DNA of 64,000 nt from Bacteroidia bacterium (lineage in GTDB: Bacteria; Bacteroidota; Bacteroidia; J057): positions 62,001 through 126,000 of the forward strand of contig JAUIKF010000011.1 in NCBI GenBank assembly GCA_030430575.1, given 5' to 3'. Every line of letters begins with the position of its first letter. Positions within the stretch are counted from its first letter, which is position 1. A program made the position numbers and the translations under genes. The notes under the pieces were generated by a model. That model was given only the letters and a program-made list of their open reading frames with translations, did not search any database and had not been told where the DNA came from. This document shows positions 44,873-53,637 of this stretch, in pieces.

Positions 44873-45302
44873 ATTTTCTGTACTTATTTATGGGTGCTGA
44901 TTTTCAATTAGGTGAAGCCAAGGCTTCAAAAGGATACTGGATACTATTAGGCATAAATCGTGCCTTTGAGACAGGGATCCTCTGTTGGCAAGTTATATGT
45001 TTTATCGCTTTTAGGATGAGTGTTTTTGGGGATTAATTCTGATTTCTATTTTGCAGGACCAGCAATAGGTCTAGTCCACGTTCAAAACGCTTGAAAATAC
45101 TTTAACTTTTGGCAAGGTAATAATTCCTAAAATCCGCAATGCGCTTAATAACGCACATTGCGGATTTTAGGAATCGAGGGAGGTAAGTAGGGATTCTAGC
45201 TCAATATATCCCAATCAATGGGGAGCAAAGGCATTGAGCACTTGGCTGGGAAAGGCTGTAGATGAAATGCTTGTCCCACAGAACAAGTAATTTCCCAAAT
45301 GA
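44873..45302. other. Long spacer, mostly featureless, with one hairpin
   Basis: Between the GH3 fusion start and the acyltransferase stop. I see no real reading frame. The one clear structure is the hairpin at 45123-45174, listed separately. Confidence 0.5.
45123..45174 (-). terminator. Long hairpin downstream of the acyltransferase gene
   Basis: 22-base arms with one mismatch (ATTCCTAAAATCCGCAATGCGC and its complement) around an 8-base loop. It may end the methyltransferase-acyltransferase transcript; it has no T-run. The core AATCCGC also occurs in the nonamer repeats. Confidence 0.65.
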
Positions 45303-45929
45303 TTATGCAGCTTTTCTGAGGCGTGGAAGCAAGGTAGCCTCCATCTTGGACGCACGTTCTTCTAAGCGAATATGCACCATAGGGTTTGTGGTATATTTCA
45401 TTAAGCATAGATCACCATCGATAAATTGGGTCTTTTTATGCTTTTTATCAATGACTTGGCCTCCCATCAAGAGCTTTTCATAAAAACCTGTATGCTCTGA
45501 TACAAAGCTCAAGTAAGACTGGCGTACCCCTATTTCAAAAGAGTGCTTATGTACGGCTGCTACCAAGCGCATCGCGATCAAGGGTTGCATCCGAGGATTT
45601 TTGAGGGTGGTCGCCATCCTCCATCCCGAAAAACTCATATCCCCATCTTCTACATGGGTATCCAATGCATCTTTGAACACTTTATAATTATATACCTTTT
45701 CAGAGGTATTATGTACAGTAAAAGAAATGGTTCCAACCACTTCTTCCCCCCAATAAGCCACAAATACAGTGGTGTCTGGCGAACGGTCGAGTGACAAATT
45801 ATTCATCAAGCGTCCATTCGCTTGCGGGGACAGGATACCTCTTTCGACAAAAGTGTCATGGACTAGGCGGTATACAGCATCCATTTCTCGTCTACTGGTG
45901 GCAGGTCTTACGGTGATAGTATCGTACAT
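45303..45929 (-). CDS. GNAT-fold N-acyl amino acid synthase-like (FeeM-type) protein
   Basis: 208 residues from the ATG at 45929 (MYDTITVRPATSRREMDAVY). A longer frame start at 45989 overlaps the upstream gene's end and lacks support. The layout is of the FeeM/autoinducer-synthase-like GNAT group: an N-terminal helix pair with VYRLVHDTFVERGILS, SPDTTVFVAYWGEEVVGTIS as the core strands, then MRLVAAVHKHSFEIGVRQSY and FVSEHTGFYEKLLMG. Such enzymes transfer a fatty acyl chain from acyl carrier protein to an amino acid, making N-acyl amino acids with signal or lipid roles. Family placement is tentative. It follows the methyltransferase gene by 56 bases. Confidence 0.65.
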   Translation of the reverse strand: MYDTITVRPATSRREMDAVYRLVHDTFVERGILSPQANGRLMNNLSLDRSPDTTVFVAYWGEEVVGTISFTVHNTSEKVYNYKVFKDALDTHVEDGDMSFSGWRMATTLKNPRMQPLIAMRLVAAVHKHSFEIGVRQSYLSFVSEHTGFYEKLLMGGQVIDKKHKKTQFIDGDLCLMKYTTNPMVHIRLEERASKMEATLLPRLRKAA

Positions 45930-45985
45930 AATTCGGGGCTCTTCTGGATAACAGGTGGAGGATAAAAAATAAATTGTTCTATAGA

Positions 45986-46810
45986 TCAAGGAAATGGCTT
46001 TTGTCCGGAAACGCTGAAAACGCCGATCATTCCAAAAATATCCTGGGCAGCGATGGCTTCATCAATTTCCTTCAGCAGATAGTCTGGGTGGGATGTGCCA
46101 GTCTCCCTGCGTACTATTTCCTTTTTAAATCGTGTTGTGATCTGAATAAATGTATCTATTCCAATCATATCAGAGTTCACTGGTATAATGTCATTTTTGA
46201 TCTGTGAGTAACCAGCTCCTTTGAGTAAATGCCTTAAGGCCCGCCCTATATATCGATTTCCCCCTTGTAGAGCCTGATGCGCTCCCGCCAACTTCCGCAA
46301 TTGATCAAAAGCAGGCACTTCTGGATGAAGAAACAACCATTCATCATCCACATCTGTGATACACAAGATCCCACCAGGCTTGAGGGCATTAAAAAGCGAC
46401 CTCATCGCTTTTTCAGGTTCTGCTAAATGTTGGAACAGAAATCGGCAATAGATGAAATCAAATTCATTCTCAAAAGGGAGTTCAAGCGCGTTGGCTTGAT
46501 GGAACTCCACCTCCTTTCCTCTTTTGGCTGCTGCGGATTGGGCATCTTTGATCAATTCAGGATCAAGGTCTACCCCTACAACAGAGCCTGTCGTAAGGAA
46601 ATCATCTATCATAAAACTAACCACACCAGGCCCACAAGCTGCATCCAGCACCTTCATATCCTGCGCCATCCCATGACGCACCAAAAACTCTAATTCCAAT
46701 TTAGGAAGTAGAGCCGCTTGCTTTTTCAGCCGCGATAGTTCCCCATCACTATCCGAAAAGGAGGATAGATGGTAGGTGCTATTGGGTGATACATTTGAAT
46801 CCTCCCGCAT
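45986..46810 (-). CDS. Class I SAM-dependent methyltransferase
   Basis: 274 residues. Motif I is MKVLDAACGPGVVSFMIDD near residue 52. The acidic end of strand 2 is VVGVDLDPELIKDA. The FDFIYCRFLFQHLAEPEKAM and LKPGGILCITDVDDEW segments are strands 4 and 5 of the fold. A C-terminal extension of ~90 residues (LRKLAGAHQALQGGNRYIGR) probably forms the substrate site. The substrate is unknown. The downstream acyltransferase gene on the same strand suggests joint action on a small molecule (inference). Confidence 0.9.
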   Translation of the reverse strand: MREDSNVSPNSTYHLSSFSDSDGELSRLKKQAALLPKLELEFLVRHGMAQDMKVLDAACGPGVVSFMIDDFLTTGSVVGVDLDPELIKDAQSAAAKRGKEVEFHQANALELPFENEFDFIYCRFLFQHLAEPEKAMRSLFNALKPGGILCITDVDDEWLFLHPEVPAFDQLRKLAGAHQALQGGNRYIGRALRHLLKGAGYSQIKNDIIPVNSDMIGIDTFIQITTRFKKEIVRRETGTSHPDYLLKEIDEAIAAQDIFGMIGVFSVSGQKPFP

Positions 46811-47166
46811 TTTTTAGATATATTACCTCTATGATTATGAAAGATTTATATTACAATAATCCTTTAGCGCGTCTATTTTTGTGGCAGATTTTTTGAGGTA
46901 TCTGTGTGGTTTTGCGAGAAAATTTATTCGCAAACTAAATTATTTACGAAATATTTTTCCCTTGAGTAATACCTTTTATCTCCCCAAATGATTGGGAAGC
47001 CTGTAAGGTTTATGACCAAAATGGTCATTCATAAGTGAGGTGGAAATAAAAAGGGCCTTCCATCCTAAAAAAAGGGACATTTTACCAAGAAAGCCGTATT
47101 TTTACTGAGGTGGTATACGTGAATATACGAATTGTTATATTTGCACCAAAATAACACTGGAATTTT
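46811..47166. other. AT-rich divergent control region
   Basis: Spacer between the divergent methyltransferase gene and the exported CxxC-type gene. Apart from the -7-like box at 47136 I see no repeat array or reading frame. Confidence 0.45.
47136..47143 (+). promoter_or_regulatory. Candidate -7 box (TATATTTG)
   Basis: Exact match to the Bacteroidota consensus TAnnTTTG, 23 bases before the ATG at 47167. No clear -33 TTTG is seen at the normal spacing. Confidence 0.45.
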
Positions 47167-47589
47167 ATGCACATTTCTAGCCTTCTTCTAACAAGTTACC
47201 TGGTTTTCTCATTTTATTGTGCCATAGGACAGCACAAAATGAGTTGGGATGATTTTTATGATGTTAGATTTGAGGAGAAAAGTGAAGGGTATCTCCTCCC
47301 GATATTTGGACAATCTTTATTATGGATGGATGGCGAAGAGATTTACATTTCGGGATATGTGATCCCATTAGATTTCCAACAAAATATCTATGTAATCTCA
47401 GCTTTTCCTAACGCTTCCTGCTTCTTTTGTGGAGGTGCAGGTCCAGAGTCAGTGATGGAACTCCAGTTAAAAAATGCCACGAGAAATTATCGGACGGATG
47501 AGTGGAAAAGATTCAAGGGAAGGCTGTGCCTCAATAGGGACGACGAAAACCACATGCACTATATACTGGAAGACGCAGAGGAATATTGA
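47167..47589 (+). CDS. Small exported protein with CxxC, DUF3299-like in pattern
   Basis: 140 residues with a signal peptide (MHISSLLLTSYLVFSFYCAI, cut after GQ). The conserved-looking core is IYISGYVIPLDFQQNIYVIS followed by FPNASCFFCGGAGPESVMEL and FKGRLCLNRDD. The 'GYVIPLD ... CFFC' arrangement recalls DUF3299-type periplasmic proteins, and the CFFC pair could bind metal. Function is unknown. It is a single gene with its own promoter-like box, convergent with the amine oxidase. Confidence 0.75.
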   Translation: MHISSLLLTSYLVFSFYCAIGQHKMSWDDFYDVRFEEKSEGYLLPIFGQSLLWMDGEEIYISGYVIPLDFQQNIYVISAFPNASCFFCGGAGPESVMELQLKNATRNYRTDEWKRFKGRLCLNRDDENHMHYILEDAEEY

Positions 47590-47668
47590 GGAAGGAATAA
47601 AAATTAAAATGAAAATTAAAACAATTGCATTTGAACTTGTACTTGAGTTTGAATTATTCGTCAGCACC

Positions 47669-49048
47669 CTATTGCCTAATTTTGGCAATTACTTCATCTG
47701 CGGCGCGCTTCCCCGCCCGAATCGCTCCTTCCATATACCCATTCCATACAGTCGCAGTTTCTGTCCCAGCCCAATGAATTCTTTCCACTGGCGTGCGAAG
47801 TGCCGGCCCATACGCTGTCAAAAATCCAGGCCCTAAGGGAGAGACACACCCTGAAGTATAGGACTCCTTTGCCCAATCCATTACAACATAATCCAAAACA
47901 TTGTCGGCTTCTGGCCCCCAAAGGCGCTTCAATTCCTTGATAATTGACTTTTGCTGGTCTTCCTTGGAAAGTGTTAATAATTTTTTATTCGCAAAACAGG
48001 TAAAGATGCCACTTGAAGCGTCTGATGGGGAATTGTCAAAACCCATGCTAAATGGGCCAGACGCTAAGAATACATCTCCGCTGTATCCCTGAGATCGCCA
48101 AAATGGTCGGGGATATAGCAAACTGCATTTGGCACCTGAGGCAGTCGGCCAGTTGGCCATCAAGTCCTGTCGTTGCTGGGGCAGTGGAGCGTCAAATCCC
48201 AACTTATGGGCGTCTTTGGGCATCATGGCTACAATGATCCGTTTAGCCCGTAAGGGTTTCTCATTAGCGGTGACTAGCACCTCATCATTTTCTATTTTTA
48301 TGCTTGTCACGGGAGCCTTTAGCCTGATCACCTCCCCTAATTGAGTTGCCATTTTTTGAGATATCTGCTGAGCGCCCCCTCGAATCCGAAGGTCTTGAGC
48401 ACTTTCAAGTAAATTGTGAATTCCCCCAGCAGATTTCACATAGAACAAAAAATACAGCATCGATAAGTCATTGACATCTGCACTGAGGAAACTCGCTATT
48501 CCATAGGTCATTTCGAGCCGAACTGCCATGGAATCAGTTGCCTTTTTTAGCCACTTCCCTACTTTCATTTTATCCCATTCGGCTGCATAAGGCGTCAACC
48601 AAGGAGCTTCTAGGGGTACGACCGAGGCTAGCTCATCGATTTGGCTTTCCAACCTGGCAAAGGCTAATTCTTGGGGCTTATTCATACTCCCTCCACCTAT
48701 GGCTCGCCCTGCCATGAAAGAAGGGAAGCTTTTGATGTCTAACTCACGCATAAGCCGGCGAATTTCCGTCTGTCCAGGGGCGATCCACTGCCCACCAGCT
48801 TCAGCTATATTTCCTCCTGTCATCTCTTGATTATAGGTACGCCCCCCTACCCTATCCCGTGCCTCTAGCAGGAGGACCTTGGCGTTTGCCTGGTGAAGTA
48901 CACGGGCTGCCATCAGGCCTGAGAGGCCGGCACCTATGACAATTACGTCCCATGTATTTGTTTTTGGAGCAGATATTAGGGAAGGCATAAGGGCCATTCC
49001 TAAGCCCGCAACGCTGGTGGTTTTGAGAAAGTTTCTTCTTGAAGACAT
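47669..49048 (-). CDS. Flavin monoamine oxidase-family protein, Tat-exported
   Basis: 459 residues. A Tat-like signal (SSRRNFLKTTSVAGLGMALM) suits an enzyme that folds with FAD before export. The dinucleotide fold is VIVIGAGLSGLMAARVLHQA, followed by LLLEARDRVGGRTYN and EAGGQWIAPGQTEI. The C-terminal FAD segment is RIHWAGTETATVWNGYMEGA. All main FAD-binding motifs of the amine-oxidase family are present. It oxidises an amine with release of hydrogen peroxide; the substrate is unknown. Confidence 0.9.
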   Translation of the reverse strand: MSSRRNFLKTTSVAGLGMALMPSLISAPKTNTWDVIVIGAGLSGLMAARVLHQANAKVLLLEARDRVGGRTYNQEMTGGNIAEAGGQWIAPGQTEIRRLMRELDIKSFPSFMAGRAIGGGSMNKPQELAFARLESQIDELASVVPLEAPWLTPYAAEWDKMKVGKWLKKATDSMAVRLEMTYGIASFLSADVNDLSMLYFLFYVKSAGGIHNLLESAQDLRIRGGAQQISQKMATQLGEVIRLKAPVTSIKIENDEVLVTANEKPLRAKRIIVAMMPKDAHKLGFDAPLPQQRQDLMANWPTASGAKCSLLYPRPFWRSQGYSGDVFLASGPFSMGFDNSPSDASSGIFTCFANKKLLTLSKEDQQKSIIKELKRLWGPEADNVLDYVVMDWAKESYTSGCVSPLGPGFLTAYGPALRTPVERIHWAGTETATVWNGYMEGAIRAGKRAADEVIAKIRQ

Positions 49049-49232
49049 TCCTCGAAAATAGGAAGAATCTTTTAAATTGGTTGAATTTCTTACAAGTATT
49101 ACAGCGGGGTAATTTGCGGTTGAATTGATAATCTATTACTTTTAAAAAGGTTAGATTTACAATCCTACCAAATCCAGACCATGCAAAACGGAAACCATAC
49201 CCACACATCTCCTTTAATCCCATCATTGCTGA

Positions 49233-49712
49233 ATGGAACACCCCAGTCAGAAACCCATCAATGTCCTCATGATCGAGGATAACCCTAGCGATGTATTACT
49301 GACTCAAGAAGCATTTAACAGTTCACCTCAATATCCAATCACCCTACATGCTGCCAGTGACGGCGTGGCTGGCCTTGACTTTCTCAAAAAAAGAGGTATT
49401 TATTCTACTTCTGCAACTCCTTCCCTCGTATTGCTGGACCTCAATCTCCCACAAAAGACGGGTTTTGAGGTATTAGAAGAGGTGCGCAATACACCAGAAA
49501 TATGCTATATCCCCATTATTATCCTCAGTACCTCTACCAATTTCCAGGAAGTGAGGCGCTGTTATGAATTGGGTGCCAATAGCTATATAGCGAAGCCCGT
49601 AGATTTTGAGGAATTTGTCAATTTGACTTATTGGCTACAGCAATTTTGGTTTCGGGGATGTATTTTACCTTCCTATGAGGAGGCCAAATATGCCGAACCC
49701 AGTATGTATTAG
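49233..49712 (+). CDS. Single-domain response regulator (Rcp1-like)
   Basis: 159 residues, receiver domain only. Acidic pocket E15-D16 (VLMIEDNPSDVLLTQEAF), phospho-acceptor Asp 69 (LVLLDLNLPQKTGFEVLEEV), the Thr/Ser switch in IIILSTSTN and the conserved Lys in SYIAKPVDFEEF. The short C-terminal tail has no output domain. Such proteins usually serve phytochrome-type or hybrid histidine kinases encoded elsewhere. Its stop codon overlaps the rhomboid stop by 4 bases (49709-49712), with no terminator between. Confidence 0.92.
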   Translation: MEHPSQKPINVLMIEDNPSDVLLTQEAFNSSPQYPITLHAASDGVAGLDFLKKRGIYSTSATPSLVLLDLNLPQKTGFEVLEEVRNTPEICYIPIIILSTSTNFQEVRRCYELGANSYIAKPVDFEEFVNLTYWLQQFWFRGCILPSYEEAKYAEPSMY

Positions 49713-50392
49713 TCAGGATGTTGGAAGCCTGATGGGGGAGGGTTATTTTTCTGATAATTCCAATATTCAAACCCTTCATCTTCCTTATCAGGCGCATCTT
49801 CCCAGTCATAGCGCTTTTGAGGGGGCAAGCCTTGCTTGCGCATAAAGAATGCGGCCACTACTCCAGCGATCCCTCCAAATAAGTGAGACTCCCAAGACAC
49901 ATGTTCAGGGGTAAAAAAGGGTAAGGTTCCCCATACCATACTACCATGAAAAAAAACTACTACCAGAGCAACTGCCATAGCTACTAACTCTTTTCTAAAT
50001 ACCCCACTAAAGAAAAGGAAAAATGCCAAGCCGTAAATTATCCCACTGACTCCAATATGCAGACTAGTTCTGGCAGCTATCCAGACCCATACACCGCTCG
50101 CAATTTGGATAAACATCACTACCTGCCAAGCAATGGGTCGGTAGAAGAAAAAGAGCGCAACCGCCAAAGGTAAAAGGGAGATGCTATTGGAAAGTAAATG
50201 ATCCATGATATTCCCATGGACAAAGGGAGCCGTCAAAATCCCGACCAACCCCTCGGCATGGCGAGGGTAAATTCCCAACCGGCTAAAACTAGTATCAGAG
50301 AATATCTCTATCAATTCTACTGCCCATAGAATTCCTACCCAAATTCCAGCAATCAATAAGGACGATCCAAATAATTGTTTTTCTTTTTTCAC
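49709..50392 (-). CDS. Rhomboid-family intramembrane serine protease
   Basis: 227 residues, GTG start. Its GTG overlaps the upstream hydrolase TGA in the four bases GTGA, so the two are translationally coupled. Six transmembrane segments are visible. The catalytic Ser 116 is in HIGVSGIIYG and the His 170 in SWESHLFGGIAG; the HGNIMDHLLSN loop is in the first half. The C-terminal ~35 residues are soluble (DWEDAPDKEDEGFEYWNYQK). It cleaves single-span membrane proteins within the bilayer; the substrate is unknown. Confidence 0.92.
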   Translation of the reverse strand: MKKEKQLFGSSLLIAGIWVGILWAVELIEIFSDTSFSRLGIYPRHAEGLVGILTAPFVHGNIMDHLLSNSISLLPLAVALFFFYRPIAWQVVMFIQIASGVWVWIAARTSLHIGVSGIIYGLAFFLFFSGVFRKELVAMAVALVVVFFHGSMVWGTLPFFTPEHVSWESHLFGGIAGVVAAFFMRKQGLPPQKRYDWEDAPDKEDEGFEYWNYQKNNPPPSGFQHPD

Positions 50393-51156
50393 TGTAAAAA
50401 AGCTATTACTTCTTTCAAAAAAGCGTCTGGTGCCTCTGCGTGCACCCAGTGCCCGACGCCAGGTAAAGTGACAAACTGCACATTGGGAAACATCTCTGTG
50501 ATCGCTTCATGATCTGATTTCTCCACATACGGAGAAGCGCCTCCTGTTAAAAACAAGGTTTCCCCGTCAAAGGGCTCTTCCATCTCTATAGAAGCTAATA
50601 TGTGTTCATAATCCGCCAAAATTGTTGCAAGGTTGAACTTCCATTGGAATTGATTGTTTTTATCCCGTTTCAAACTTTTCAGTAAAAACTGACGAACCTC
50701 AGGTTCCACAATGGTTTTTCCCAAATGATCTGCAGCCTCTTTTCTGCTACTGAGCTGATCCAAAGGAAGGCTTGCAAGTGCTTCCAGCACGACATTGTGA
50801 TGAGGTTCATAGGCTTTTGGCGCCATATCCAGAACGACAAGCTTGTCGATCCGGTCTCCATGCTGACCAGCAAAATGCATCACAGTCTTCCCCCCCATAG
50901 AATGGCCGAGCAAATGCGCCTGGTAAATCCCCTGTGCATCCAGGAAGGCAAGTAAGTCATCTGCCATAGCTTCATAGTCCATACGGTCATGATGTGGAGA
51001 TCGTCCATGATTACGCTGGTCCACTAAGTAGACACTATAGGATTCCGCCAATTTCTTGGCAAGACTTACCCAATTGTCAAGTGATCCAAAAAGACCATGT
51101 AAAATGACCAAAGCAGGGCCTTGACCAAAAATTTTCACATTTAATTCTAATCCCAT
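50389..51156 (-). CDS. Alpha/beta-fold hydrolase (YbfF-like)
   Basis: 255 residues with no signal peptide. Oxyanion motif ILHGLFGSLDNWVSLAKKL, then VYLVDQRNHGRSPHHDRMDY. The nucleophile elbow is LLGHSMGGKTVMHFAGQ (Ser 86), and the catalytic His is in PGVGHWVHAEAPDAF near the end. This closely follows the YbfF/esterase group, which act on short acyl or thioester substrates. It is the first gene of a two-gene unit with the overlapping rhomboid. Confidence 0.9.
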   Translation of the reverse strand: MGLELNVKIFGQGPALVILHGLFGSLDNWVSLAKKLAESYSVYLVDQRNHGRSPHHDRMDYEAMADDLLAFLDAQGIYQAHLLGHSMGGKTVMHFAGQHGDRIDKLVVLDMAPKAYEPHHNVVLEALASLPLDQLSSRKEAADHLGKTIVEPEVRQFLLKSLKRDKNNQFQWKFNLATILADYEHILASIEMEEPFDGETLFLTGGASPYVEKSDHEAITEMFPNVQFVTLPGVGHWVHAEAPDAFLKEVIAFLQ

Positions 51157-51232
51157 GCAACGAAGTTCAGTTTATTGATGTCATTAGCATACAAAAGTAT
51201 TGAATTTCTTCGATGCCATAAGCCAGAAGTTC

Positions 51233-51556
51233 ATGAAGTTGTTTAAAACGCTTATATATTGCCTCCTCTTGTCAATAGCTGTACCAACTACAGCTGCCCC
51301 TATGTTAATGAGTATTTCCCCAAATACTTCCGACATATACTTACCTACTTGCGTTCCGCACCCTAGTTCTTGCCAGGCAAGGACCTTCAATTTCGAAAAG
51401 AGTGCTTTTCACCCGCCTGTAGTGCCTACCACAGAAGCTCCATCCATTTCAGAATGGATCAATGATCATCATAAGAGATTATTTTGGGGAGCAATAGGAT
51501 TTCTTTACCTATCGCTTGTAGGCGTGTCTACCTTGAAAATCCTTAGAAAAGCCTAA
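51233..51556 (+). CDS. Small exported protein with C-terminal membrane span, unknown function
   Basis: 107 residues from the ATG at 51233 (MKLFKTLIYCLLLSIAVPTT), which gives a proper signal peptide. The frame extends to 51200 but that part looks spurious. The mature part is short and low in structure (YLPTCVPHPSSCQAR, two Cys) and ends with a transmembrane helix (LFWGAIGFLYLSLVGVSTLK). It is convergent with the BlaI-type repressor; the two stops are 8 bases apart. It is not a recognisable BlaR1-type sensor. Confidence 0.6.
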   Translation: MKLFKTLIYCLLLSIAVPTTAAPMLMSISPNTSDIYLPTCVPHPSSCQARTFNFEKSAFHPPVVPTTEAPSISEWINDHHKRLFWGAIGFLYLSLVGVSTLKILRKA

Positions 51557-51564
51557 TCACCTTT

Positions 51565-51957
51565 TCACTTTCCTTTTTCTAATTGATCCAAGAAGTCTCT
51601 GATCTCGTTGAGATCCGAAGCAGTCGACTTTCGATTGCCAAGTGCTTGCATGACCAGTTTTAAAGCAGACCCCTGAAAAGCTTTATCTATCAATTTGTCT
51701 ACCAGCTGATTTTGAGCATCTCCTTCACTTACCAAAGTCTTATATATATGTGTCTTTCCAGATTTGGATCGAGTCAGTAGCCCTTTGTCATGCATGATCT
51801 GCATGAGCTTGAGGGTTGTGGTATATCCAACCTCCCCAGGTTTTGCCAAATTGAGGGCTTCGTTGACCGTTCTCACATTTGAAGGGCCTTGGCGCCATAG
51901 GATTTGTAAAATCTCTAATTCTTTATCCGTGGGACGGGGTAGTTTTAGGTCGGCCAT
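51565..51957 (-). CDS. BlaI/MecI/CopY-family transcriptional repressor
   Basis: 130 residues from the ATG at 51957 (MADLKLPRPTDKELEILQIL). The winged-helix N-terminus is canonical: LWRQGPSNVRTVNEALN, then GYTTTLKLMQIMHDKGLLTR. The C-terminal dimerisation helices carry VDKLIDKAFQGSALKLVMQA. Partners are usually BlaR1/MecR1-type membrane peptidases in the same operon. None is adjacent, so this is an orphan. Two perfect palindromes lie 21 and 48 bases upstream of its start (see the sites at 51978 and 52005). Confidence 0.9.
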   Translation of the reverse strand: MADLKLPRPTDKELEILQILWRQGPSNVRTVNEALNLAKPGEVGYTTTLKLMQIMHDKGLLTRSKSGKTHIYKTLVSEGDAQNQLVDKLIDKAFQGSALKLVMQALGNRKSTASDLNEIRDFLDQLEKGK

Positions 51958-51977
51958 ATCGCACAATACGTTTTTAC

Positions 51978-51993
51978 TACGAACAATTTCGTA
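51978..51993. promoter_or_regulatory. BlaI-type operator 1
   Basis: TACGAACAATTTCGTA, a perfect TACGAA-N4-TTCGTA palindrome next to the repressor start. Confidence 0.75.
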
Positions 51994-52004
51994 CTACAAG
52001 TATA

Positions 52005-52020
52005 TACGAAAGTCTTCGTA
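52005..52020. promoter_or_regulatory. BlaI-type operator 2
   Basis: TACGAAAGTCTTCGTA, a second perfect TACGAA-N4-TTCGTA site, 27 bp centre-to-centre from the first. Confidence 0.75.
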
Positions 52021-52448
52021 AAGGCAAGTTTTTTACACTATTGATTCAAATCTAACGTCTAATCGCTAAAAGAAAAGGGTAACATATTTTCTCTACTCCT
52101 CCCCTATTTTTGCCCAATATTGGGCAACCGTTGGAAGAAATGTTTGAATTTATCAAAATATCCAAGGGTATAAGGTTGTTAGTTTCTTTGCCCAAAATGC
52201 AGGTCCTGACCGAAAAAAAATGATATATTTGACCCTAATAGTGTTCTTTTTCTACAGTATTTCCTTCACACGAATCCTCACCTACGCACAAATACGTAGA
52301 TATTGTACCCGATTTCACAGACTACTTGTTTTACTAATTTCCTAGCTGGACCCCAGATGCTGCGTTAGCGCCAACTACTTTTTTACTTAAAAGTTCCATT
52401 TAAAAAAAGGTAAGTTTGTCGACATACTGCATAAATAACCAGCGTGCC
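52021..52448. other. Spacer/leader upstream of the first T9SS paralogue
   Basis: It contains TATATTTG at 52224-52231, a match to TAnnTTTG, about 220 bases before the ATG at 52449, so a long 5' leader is possible. No reading frame or repeat array is evident. Confidence 0.4.
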
Positions 52449-53555
52449 ATGAACTATCAATCCTTACTCTTATTCATCTTACTTCCCCTCCTAGCTTTTA
52501 ATCTTACTTTTGGTCAAGCAAAACTTGGCTTTTCCATTCAGAATCTAGTTGTCTCCAGCAACACACTTGAGTTTGACATCTATGCTGTTGCCAATGTGAA
52601 CAATACATTTCATAGCCGTGGTCAGGTTTACCTTGACTACAACATGCTTGCATTTGGAGACTCTATTGTCCATAGAGGAAATGTTTCCTTTACTCCTTTG
52701 TCCTTGGTGAGTGAAACCGTCCCAGTTTTTGGGAATAAGTATTCGACTATTGGTTTTATTGACAATAGCCCTAGTCGTCTCGCTATTACCTGGCAGACCA
52801 ATTTTCCTGCGGCCTCTCCGACTTCGCTGACCCATACTTTGGTCCCTGCAGCCTTTACGCCCTTATATCATATAACCATGCAGATCCAGAACACCACGGT
52901 CCCTATCCAGGTGTCCTTAGCTGAGTATCTGATGATCGGACAACAATTTCATATCACAGCTCCGAACTGGGAAGTTCCTTATCACGATTGGCCTTTGCCA
53001 GTTGAGTTGATGCATTTTGATGGGCGTCCCATCAATGACCAAGAAGTACAGCTAGATTGGTCGACCTCGTCTGAAATCAATAATGATCATTTTGTATTGG
53101 AAAAAAGACTAGGTCAACAAGGCCCATTCCTGGAAATAGCCCAAATTGAAGGAGCTGGGACAACAGACGAACCCACTTTTTATGACTTTATTGACAGGTC
53201 TCCCATGGATGTGGTGAATTATTATCGACTGAAGCAGGTCGATATTGATGGCCTGTTTAGCTATACAGGTATGGTAGAGGTAAAATTTGAGGAACTAAAA
53301 GCCTTTGATCTTACTATTTATCCTAATCCTACTACCGATATAGCTTATCTTAAACTCCATTCGGTGGAGAAAGAAGATTTTCATTACCAGCTAGTAGATC
53401 AGTCAGGCAAGCGCATGACAAGTGGGCAAATATTGGGTTTGACCAGTCAAGAAGAGATTCAATTAGATCTTACAGAATTTCCCGCAGGGGTGTACTATTT
53501 GCAACTAGTAGGGCCTTCAGGAGAAGTACAGTATGTAAAACTCGTAAAGATTTAA
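52449..53555 (+). CDS. T9SS cargo protein, tandem paralogue 1
   Basis: 368 residues from the ATG at 52449 (MNYQSLLLFILLPLLAFNLT, cut after FGQ). The N-terminal beta domain contains the motif NNTFHSRGQVYLDYN. A second beta domain begins LPVELMHFDGR and continues WSTSSEINNDHFVLEK, then YYRLKQVDIDGLFSY. A type A sorting domain ends it (IYPNPTTDIAYLKLHSVEK). Function is unknown. It is first of three paralogues in the same direction and the most diverged of them. Confidence 0.88.
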   Translation: MNYQSLLLFILLPLLAFNLTFGQAKLGFSIQNLVVSSNTLEFDIYAVANVNNTFHSRGQVYLDYNMLAFGDSIVHRGNVSFTPLSLVSETVPVFGNKYSTIGFIDNSPSRLAITWQTNFPAASPTSLTHTLVPAAFTPLYHITMQIQNTTVPIQVSLAEYLMIGQQFHITAPNWEVPYHDWPLPVELMHFDGRPINDQEVQLDWSTSSEINNDHFVLEKRLGQQGPFLEIAQIEGAGTTDEPTFYDFIDRSPMDVVNYYRLKQVDIDGLFSYTGMVEVKFEELKAFDLTIYPNPTTDIAYLKLHSVEKEDFHYQLVDQSGKRMTSGQILGLTSQEEIQLDLTEFPAGVYYLQLVGPSGEVQYVKLVKI

Positions 53556-53637
53556 GGTTTGTTGCAAAAGCCGATTCATCCACGTAAATTGCGCTAAGCT
53601 TGATCTATTATTCCACTCTATGTAAAATACACTACTC

